64,000 nucleotides of DNA, taken from the NCBI GenBank assembly GCA_027494055.1, contig JAOSJO010000012.1, forward strand, positions 124,001 through 188,000. Reading direction: 5' to 3'. The notes under the pieces were generated by a model. That model had not been told where the DNA came from and did no database searches. It worked only from the letters and a program-made list of their open reading frames with translations. Numbering within the stretch: the first letter of the stretch is position 1; each line of letters opens with the position of its first letter. This DNA comes from Anaerolineae bacterium. GTDB taxonomy: Bacteria > Chloroflexota > Anaerolineae > Aggregatilineales > JAFGMM01. The position numbers were made by a program, and so were the translations under genes. Positions 57,661-64,000 of this stretch are shown piece after piece.

Positions 57661-57748
57661 GCGACCCTGCGGCACCCGGAATGGCCCCCTTATGGCTGCT
57701 TCCTTCCGGACCTGACCAGGTTCGAGGGTTCCCGCCGCGCAGGACCCA
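57661..57748 (-). ncRNA. ffs: Signal recognition particle RNA (small bacterial type)
   Basis: The minus strand contains ACCUGGUCAGGUCCGGAAGG followed by AAGCAGCC, the invariant domain IV hairpin that binds Ffh. Flanking GGGUCCUGCGCGGC and GCCGCAGGGUC pair to close a rod of about 90 bases. This is the 4.5S-like form without an Alu domain. The ends are estimated from the pairing. The rest of the 57574-57878 gap shows no gene. Confidence 0.92.
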
Positions 57749-57878
57749 ACCATCATCGCCGCTCAGCCGCGCCAGGAGCAGCGTCCTATGGCCCTCGGGG
57801 AGGAGTTCAACCCCTTTATAGCGGATTGCGGGTTCAGGGCACCGCTAGCTCCCCGTCTAGCACGACCGCCCAACAATG

Positions 57879-59501
57879 TTAACGCCCGGTTGAGACATTG
57901 TCAAAGCGTGCGCCCGCCGGCGCGTTCGCGACGCAGCCCGGCGTGGTGGGCGGCTGCGCCAGCACCCAGCCGCGCACGTTCGTGCTCAGGCGCCGCCCCT
58001 CGAAATAGGCGAAGACGTTCACCGCAACGAGGTGCAACCCTGGCTCAAGGTCCCCGGTCCACACAAAGACCTCGACCTGATCGCCGTTTGTGACCACGTT
58101 CTTCGAGACCGCCGCCGTCGGCAGCCCCGGACCCTGCGCCGGCTGCACCACCGCCTCGAACGCGACCGGGTAGCCCTCGTTGACCACCTTGAAAGTGCCG
58201 ATGGACACCTCAACCGGGCAGTAGGCCTCAACCGACTCGGTCATGTCGGTCGTGCGCGCGCCGAGCACGGGGCGGTACTCGCTGTAGCGCCGCGCGGCGG
58301 CGGCGAACCGCTCGTAGATCACCGTCGGCCGGCCGTCGGGGTACAGGATGCCAAACCAGCGCATCTGGCTGCAACGCGGCTCGTAGCTTTCCTCGTAGAG
58401 CTGCCAGTCCAGGTTCCAGAGGAACATCGGCCCCACCCAGGGCCAGTGCTCATCTGCATACTGGAGCGCACGCACCGTGTAATCGGCTACGACGCTGCCG
58501 GGGAACTGCAACCACTCGAACCCCTGGAAGCCCGGCTCCCCATCGCAATCGATGCCATCCTCTTTGGGCGTGCGCAGCCATCCAAACTCGGTGATCCAGA
58601 TCTGCCGGTCGTCCAGCCCGTAGGCCTCGAGCAACTCTCGCACGCGCTCGGTGCGCCGGAACACCAGCTCGTGCGCGTTCGGGTCAACCTCAGGCGGCTG
58701 GTTGTAGCCATAGGGGTGGTAGCCAAAGGCGTCGAAATAGGCGCCCGCGCCGGCGGAAAGCATCTCATTGGCGAAGATGAGGTCATTCATCGCGCCGCCG
58801 TCCGCCGTGTTGAGCGTCGGCGCGAGGCCGCCTGAGACCACGATCATGCCGGGCGCAACCGCCTTGATCGCCTCGTAGGCGATGCGCAGCATCTGCGCGA
58901 ACTGCTGCGGATTCGGCCCTGACGGCCACTCGCTGATCAGGTTCGGCTCGTTGCCCACCTCAATGGCGTCGCCACCCATCCGCGCGACCTCGCGCGCCCG
59001 GTCCATAACCTCGCGCCGGAAGGTATCCAGGTCGGTGCGCGGGCGGATGTCCATCCGGTAGAGCGTGCGCATACCGGGGTAGTCATCCAACTGGGGCACG
59101 TCATAGAGCTTGACCCAGTCCACCCGCAGGCGGCTGACCACGTCGTAGGTCACGCGCGAGTGTGGCCCGATATTGACGCCGTAGCCCAGGTGCGCCGGCG
59201 GCAGGTCCGGCTCGCCGGGCGTGGGCGACACCGACGGCGAAGGGATCACGAACGGCGTCGGCGATGCCGGCCGGCCGAACAGCGGCGTGGGTGTCGCCGT
59301 GAGCACGAATGGACCGCCAGAGGGCGGGGCACCAGTGGGCGTGGCCGGCGGGGGCGTCGGCGGAGAGGGTCGCGGCTCCTGCGCTCGCGCCGCCGGCGTC
59401 CGCGCCGACATCGCGCCCAGCAGCACGAACGCGCCAAGCGCCGCGAACAGCAACAGGGAAGACGATATGCCTGCGGCCCGCCCCAGGGTTCCGAACGCCA
59501 C
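57879..59501 (-). CDS. Secreted clan GH-A-like glycoside hydrolase
   Basis: Intact, 540 residues from GTG 59501. N-terminal signal/anchor 'SSLLLFAALGAFVLLGAMSA', then a Pro/Thr-rich linker (about 40-95), a TIM-barrel-like domain (about 105-420) and a beta-sandwich-like C-terminal domain. Candidate acid/base Glu is in 'AIEVGNEPNLISEWP' and nucleophile Glu in 'IWITEFGWLRTPKEDG', the usual two strands of clan GH-A (for example GH5, GH39 or GH53). The exact family is not clear. It probably cleaves a polysaccharide at the cell surface. It follows moeA on the same strand but is unrelated in function. Confidence 0.82.
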   Translation of the reverse strand: MAFGTLGRAAGISSSLLLFAALGAFVLLGAMSARTPAARAQEPRPSPPTPPPATPTGAPPSGGPFVLTATPTPLFGRPASPTPFVIPSPSVSPTPGEPDLPPAHLGYGVNIGPHSRVTYDVVSRLRVDWVKLYDVPQLDDYPGMRTLYRMDIRPRTDLDTFRREVMDRAREVARMGGDAIEVGNEPNLISEWPSGPNPQQFAQMLRIAYEAIKAVAPGMIVVSGGLAPTLNTADGGAMNDLIFANEMLSAGAGAYFDAFGYHPYGYNQPPEVDPNAHELVFRRTERVRELLEAYGLDDRQIWITEFGWLRTPKEDGIDCDGEPGFQGFEWLQFPGSVVADYTVRALQYADEHWPWVGPMFLWNLDWQLYEESYEPRCSQMRWFGILYPDGRPTVIYERFAAAARRYSEYRPVLGARTTDMTESVEAYCPVEVSIGTFKVVNEGYPVAFEAVVQPAQGPGLPTAAVSKNVVTNGDQVEVFVWTGDLEPGLHLVAVNVFAYFEGRRLSTNVRGWVLAQPPTTPGCVANAPAGARFDNVSTGR

Positions 59502-59518
59502 ACCGCATTCGCTGCGTC

Positions 59519-61502
59519 CTACTCGGCCTTGAGTTCCGCCGCCACCCGGCCCATCTCGGTCACGTCATAGCCGGGCAGCGCCGCCACCGCCGCGCGAAAT
59601 TCCGGGTCCTCCAGCAGCGCCAGCAAGGGCTTGAGCAGGTCGCTCGCGTAGTGCTCCGCCGGGATGACCAGGTCGTAGCGCTCGTGCGCCACCGACACGA
59701 AGTCCAGCTCCAGCGCGCGCGCCGCCGCCAGGACGCCCAGCCCGCAGTCCGCCGCGCCGCTGGCGACTGCCGCCGCGACCGCCAGGTGCGTATACTCCTC
59801 GCGCGCGTAGCCCTGCACTTGCTCCGGGGCGATGCCGCGCTGCGCAAGCGCGTGGTCGAGCAGCAGGCGGGTGCCCGCGCCGCGCTGCCGGTTGACGAAG
59901 CGCACGTCGCTGCGCGCCAGGTCCGCAATGTCGCTGATCCCCTTCGGGTTGCCGCGCGGCACCATCAAGCCCTGCTCGCGCCCGACCAGCGTCACCAGGA
60001 CGACAGGCCGGCCCGGCAGGTACTCGCGCACATACGGGACGTTGTACGCGCCGCTCTCCGGGTGGAGGAGGTGCGCGCCGGCGAGGTGCGCCTGCCCGCG
60101 CCGGAGGGCGATCAGCCCGCCGAGGCTGCCCACGTTGGCCGATGCAAGCCGCATACCCGGCGCGCGCGCCGCGAGGAACTGCGACAGCAGGTCAAGCGTC
60201 AGGTCGTGGCTGCCGATGGCGACGATGGTGCGCGCGATGTCGTCCGGGTGGCGGTAGAGTTCGACCGTCACCGTATCGCCCGCGTCGTGCCCTTCGGACA
60301 GGCGCGGGATGCGCACAATGCCATCCGCGCGCACCAGCGACGTGATAACGCCGGCCCCGCGCGCGAGCGGCGTCGCGATGGTCTGCCCGCTCACCTGGCC
60401 GACGGTCACGCGCATGAACTCGTCATCGCCGGTCGGCGAGAGCACCTTGCGGCTCAGCGTCGCCGTCATGGTCGGGCGGCGCTCCACCGGGCGGCCCAGC
60501 CACCGCACCAGGAGCGGCGCGACGAAGATTTCACCGGTCAGCGCCGCCGACACCGGGATAGCCCGGCACGCCGATCACGGGCGTCTTGCGCCCCTCGACA
60601 TCGAGCATCCCCATCACCACCGGGGTGGCCGGGGCGCACCGCCACGCCATGCACCAGCAATTCACCCAGGCCGCCCACCACCTGCGCGGTGTAATCCTCC
60701 GTCCCCGCCGACGAGCCGGCGTTGATGAGCACCAGGTCGTGCGCGCGGGCGGCCTCGGCGGTCGCGGCGCGGATCTGCGCCAGCGCGTCGGGAACGATGG
60801 GCCACCGCGTCGCCTCCCCGCCCCATGCCTCGATCTGCGCCGCCAGCACCAGGCTGTTCGACTCGACGATCTTCCCCGGTGGGGGCGGCGCGCCGGCCGG
60901 GACCAGCTCGCTCCCTGTCGGGATGATCGCGACGCGCGGCCGGCGGCGCACGCTGACCTCATGGTGGCCGCTGCTGGCGAGCGCGCCGAGGTCAACCGGG
61001 CGCAGCACGTGGTTCGCCGGCAGAACCAGCTCCGGTCGCGACCATATCCTCGCCCATCGGCCGGACGTGCTGCCACGGCGTGACGGGGCGCGCGGATCGC
61101 CAGCGCGCCGCCCTCAACCGGCTGCACCTGCTCGATCATGATCACCGCGTCGGCCCACGGCGGGAGCGGGTGGCCGGTGTTCACCGCAAGCGCGGGTCGC
61201 TCCACCGCGTCCGGCGCATCGTCGCGCCCAATCGCGTTGAGCGTTACCGGCTGCGTCTCGGTCGCGCCGAGCGTGTCGGCGGCGCGAACTGCGTAGCCGT
61301 CCATGGCGGCGGCGTGGTAGTGCGGCGCGCTGACCGCTGCCCATACCGGCTCGGCGGTCACGCGGCCCCGCGCCTCGTGGAGCGGCACAACCTCGCCGGG
61401 GAGAGGTTGCCACAAGCCGGCGGCCTCCAGCGCCCCGGTAAAGCGCGCCCATGCCTGCTCAAGTGGGATGTCTTTGAGGTAGATCTGCCTGTCGTCGCCC
61501 AT
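59519..61502 (-). CDS. MoeA domain fused to a periplasmic-binding-like domain, frameshifted
   Basis: The ATG at 61502 starts 'MGDDRQIYLKDIPLEQAWAR'. The MoeA part includes 'SAPHYHAAAMDGYAVRAADT', 'LAVNTGHPLPPWADAVIMIE' and, after shifts near 61080, 60610 and 60545, 'SSAGTEDYTAQVVGGLGELL' and 'TPVIGVPGYPVSAALTGEIF'. The last 200 residues form a LysR-type/PBP-like binding domain ('GSHDLTLDLLSQFLAARAPG', 'RFVNRQRGAGTRLLLDHALA'). This fused family occurs in many anaerobes and may sense molybdate, tungstate or a cofactor intermediate. About 660 residues. The first gene ahead of it appears fused only through an extra G. Confidence 0.87.
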
Positions 61503-61522
61503 CGCCCGCCCATTCACTGCGC

Positions 61523-62756
61523 TCAAAACAGCAACACCCTCCACCTGCGCGCCCGCGCGCAAGCCGGTCGCGTCCATCGGCACGCGGATCAACCCATCGG
61601 CGCGCACGAGCAGGTAGATCAGGTTGCTCTTGCCGAAGATCGGCTCCGCCCAGAGTGCGCCCTCCGCGTCGTAACGCAGGCGCGCCGGCACATAGTCCTC
61701 ACGCCCGGCGACGCTCGGCACGTTCGTCGCCAGCTTCGCCGGGAGCGGCGGCTTCTCGCGCCACGCCGCCCCCTGCAACCGCAGCACCATCGGCGCGCCA
61801 AACAGGCTGAAGACCACCATCGCGCTGACCGGGTTGCCCGGCAGCCCCATCACCGGCTTGCCATCTACCACGCCCAGGAGCGTGGGCTTGCCCGGCTTCA
61901 GCGCCACCCCGTGCACCAGCACGCCGGGCGCGCCCAGGTCGTTGAACGCGTCTGCGGTGATGTCCCGCACCGAGACCGAACTCCCTGCCGAGAGCACCAC
62001 CATGTCGGCCTGGTCGAGCGCCTCGGCGGCGCGCGCCCGCAACGTATCGAAGTCGTCCGCGATGACGCCAAACAGGCGGGGGACGCCGCCCACCGCGCGC
62101 ACCTGCGCCGCGACGGTGTACGAGTTGATGTCGCGGACCTGCCCCGGCTTGAGCGCAGCGTCAGGCGGGATCACCTCGTCGCCGGTCGAGAGGATTGCCA
62201 CGACGGGCCGCCGCGCCACCCTGACCTGAGTGATACCGAGCGCCAGCAGCCCGCCGACGTCCTGCGCGCGCAGCACGTGGCCGGCCGGCAACACCTCGTC
62301 GCCCGGCTTGATGTCCTCACCGACCTGGATCACGTTCTCGCCGGCCGCCACCGCGCGGACGACCTCGATCTCGCCGTCTCCGGCCGGCTGCGTGTTTTCG
62401 ACCATCACCGCCGCGTCCGCGCCCGGCGGGATTGCGCCCCCGGTGTGCACAATGGCCGCCTGCCCACGTCCGACCTGCACCGCCGGCATCTGCCCCATCG
62501 GCACTTCACCGACCACGCGCAGGTAGGCCGGCAGCGCCGAGGTTGCGCCATGCGTGTCCGCGCCGCGCACCGCGTAGCCGTCGACGGTGCTGCGCGCGAA
62601 GGCCGGCAGCGCCTCCGGGCTGCGCAGCCGCTCGGCGGTCACGCGCCCCAGTGCATCAGCAGTCTCGACTGTCTCCACATCAACGGCCGGCGTCAGCGCC
62701 TCGAACCAGCGCGCGCGCGCCTCCGCAATGGCTGTCAGGGTAAAGAATTCCGGCAT
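61523..62756 (-). CDS. moeA: Molybdopterin molybdenumtransferase
   Basis: ATG 62756. MoeA inserts molybdenum into adenylated molybdopterin. Motifs: 'FARSTVDGYAVRGADTHGAT', 'AAIVHTGGAIPPGADAAVMV', 'GSSVSVRDITADAFNDLGAP' and 'KPVMGLPGNPVSAMVVFSLF', with the C-terminal domain IV. The ORF runs on into the next MoeA gene. Removing one G from 'gtggagggtg' yields the standard ending 'VEVLLF' and a TGA at 61525-61523. Length is then about 411 residues, normal. It is co-transcribed with the MoeA-PBP gene 20 bases downstream. Confidence 0.92.
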
Positions 62757-62912
62757 CGCATACCTTGCTCAAACTCAACATATCTGCGTTCTAACATAGT
62801 TATACTGGATTGTGGCGCAAATGGCGTAATCCACGCCCCTTGCCTGGCCCCAGTCCTGTCCCTGGCCCCCGCAAACCGGGTAGCATCCCGAATGGTTGGA
62901 ACTATCCTGCAA

Positions 62913-63057
62913 GAGCACAGCGTGCTGTGTTCCTACCAACCGCCATATCTGGCGGTAGGGGCGACCCGGCGGGTCGCCCCTACGCCCTGTACATCTCAAG
63001 GTTAATGACGGGCGCATACCCATGCCGTGATTCTGTGAAGACATTACCAGGGCAAGA
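62913..63057. repeat. Three-hairpin dispersed repeat, copy 2
   Basis: Same unit as 55220-55360: ACAGCGTGCTGT, ACCGCCATATCTGGCGGT, GTAGGGGCGACCCGGCGGGTCGCCCCTAC, then 'catgccgtgattctgtgaag'. It occupies the gap between the response regulator end and the moeA start. Nothing else is seen in 62757-63086. Confidence 0.8.
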
Positions 63058-63086
63058 TGTCAAAATGCTTTCGTCGTCGGGGGAAG

Positions 63087-63790
63087 TCAGCCCTGCGCCA
63101 GCTGGTAGCCGACGCCCGGTTCGCTGATGATGTAGGTCGGTGCGCCAGGGTTAGGTTCCAGCTTGCGGCGCAGCCGCCAGACCACCGCGCGCAGGATGGG
63201 CACATCCTCGCAGTATTCCTTCCCCCATACCTGGTCCAGCAGGTGTGCGTGGCTGAGGACGCGGTTGGGGTGCCGTGCGAACTCAACCAGCAGCCGGTAT
63301 TCCGTCGGCGTGAGGTGAACGCCTTTGCTGCCCATGAAGACTTCCCGGCGCGCGAAGTCGATGCGCAGATCGCGGTTGCGGTATACGGCGCTGCCGGGGG
63401 CGCTGTCCTTCTCCGGGACCGGGCGGGCGCGCCGCAGCACGGCCTCAATCCGCGCCTGAAGCTCGCGGCTGCCAAACGGCTTCGTCAGGTAGTCGTCCGC
63501 GCCCATGCGTAGACCGCGTACCTTGTCGTCCTCGTTGTCGTTGGCAGTCAGGATGATGACCGGAACGTCGGAGAAGGTGCGCACCTCTTCCAGCACCGCG
63601 TACCCGTCCTTGCCCGGTATCCCCAGGTCAAGCAGGATCAGGTCAGGGCAATGGTGGGCGACCTGTTCCAGCGCCTGCAGGCCATCCTCGGCGGTGACCA
63701 CCGCATAGCCCCCAGTTGCAGGTTGGCGCTGAGGAAGCGAAGCAGCCGCACTTCATCGTCCACCGCCAGGATCACAGGGTTTTCGCGCAT
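63087..63790 (-). CDS. OmpR/PhoB-family response regulator, one frameshift
   Basis: ATG 63790. Receiver domain begins 'NPVILAVDDEVRLLRFLSAN'. After a shift near 63705 (GGGGG) it continues 'VTAEDGLQALEQVAHHCPDL' with the phosphorylated Asp in 'LILLDLGIPGKDGY' and Lys in 'DDYLTKPFGSREL'. The winged-helix DNA-binding domain ends 'WRLRRKLEPNPGAPTYIISE'. About 234 residues when joined. It overlaps the stop of the partial receiver gene upstream, so the two are one operon. The kinase partner may be the PAS kinase at 55.4 kb or lie outside the window. Confidence 0.9.
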
Positions 63791-64000
63791 GGCTCCTCGA
63801 TCATCTCTTTTACCACCTGGACCAGCTCGCCGGCGCTGATCGGCTTCACCAGCACGCGCGCGACGCCCAGGGCGCGCGCCTGTTCCTTGATCTCCGGGTC
63901 CGCCGACGCCGTAATAATCGCAACGACGAAGTCGCGGCGCGCGATCTGGTCCTTCAGGCATTCCAGCACGTCCCAACCGCTGAAGCGGGGCATCGCGAGG
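63772..64000 (-). CDS. Response regulator receiver protein, C-terminal part (cut by window edge)
   Basis: The frame is open to the right edge; the visible 76 residues start 'LAMPRFSGWDVLECLKDQIA', directly after the phosphorylation site region. 'AIITASADPEIKEQARALGV' and Lys in 'ARVLVKPISAGELVQVV' complete a CheY-like receiver. It ends about nine residues after the last helix, so it is a stand-alone receiver or the end of a larger kinase-receiver protein. It overlaps the next response regulator gene by 19 bases. Confidence 0.8.
   Translation of the reverse strand, partial: LAMPRFSGWDVLECLKDQIARRDFVVAIITASADPEIKEQARALGVARVLVKPISAGELVQVVKEMIEEPCAKTL

Noticed and set aside
61080-63005. 641-residue plus-strand ORF
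   Set aside because: Antisense to the two MoeA genes.

Overview
Overview. This is a high-GC (GC and GCG rich) bacterial chromosomal segment. The gene content fits an uncultured Chloroflexota, probably of the Anaerolineae type: non-pyrrolysine MttB-like methyltransferases, many peptide, sugar and nucleoside ABC importers, a MoeA/periplasmic-binding fusion, an Mrp/NifX/MinD-ferredoxin cluster, and hairpin repeats of the GTAGGGGCGAC..GTCGCCCCTAC kind. The phylum is an inference. No rRNA or tRNA was seen; one SRP RNA was. About thirty genes carry one or more reading-frame breaks, often at G or C runs. Two gene pairs appear fused only because an extra G removes a stop. I read most breaks as indel errors in the consensus and give the full gene extents.

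Layout. 1-7.4 kb: a partial cupin-like gene, an M24 peptidase, a LacI regulator, a UroD/MtaA-like protein and two MttB-family methyltransferases. Three near-identical LacI-type operators sit in the promoters of this block and of the next operon. 7.4-18.9 kb: a peptide/opine-type ABC importer (binding protein, two permeases, fused double ATPase), then a catabolic run: class I amidotransferase, MmgE/PrpD, GH4 glycosidase, class III aminotransferase and SDR. 18.9-22.1 kb: a rearranged RHS locus with a variable C-terminal domain and a candidate small partner gene, lower in GC, with its halves in permuted order between direct repeats. 22.1-27.8 kb (minus): a second Dpp-type importer. 27.8-32.7 kb: a regulatory region with opposed promoters, then a Ugp-like sugar/glycerol-phosphate importer with a HAD phosphatase. 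32.8-34.3 kb: a peroxiredoxin with an in-frame UGA at the peroxidatic position and a SECIS-like hairpin, then an XRE-cupin regulator. 34.4-38.9 kb: an Mrp, NifX-like, ferredoxin and MinD-ferredoxin cluster. 39.0-43.7 kb: a thioredoxin-VKOR fusion, CooT and CooC nickel proteins, a fatty-acid hydroxylase and a V4R protein. 43.8-49.2 kb: a BMP-type nucleoside importer. 49.2-51.3 kb: a broken, low-GC UvrD-like helicase. 51.3-55.1 kb (minus): an overlapping run of SAM methyltransferase, phosphodiesterase, MFS transporter and threonine dehydratase. 55.2-64 kb (minus): histidine kinase, RsmA, SRP RNA, a secreted clan GH-A-like protein, MoeA-PBP, MoeA, and two response regulators, with two copies of a 140-bp hairpin repeat.

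How it fits together. The window suggests an anaerobic or microaerophilic heterotroph. It imports peptides, amines, sugar phosphates and nucleosides, demethylates methylated amines by corrinoid chemistry, and maintains Fe-S, nickel and molybdenum cofactors. The most striking points are the candidate selenocysteine peroxiredoxin, the permuted RHS locus, and the local LacI regulon.
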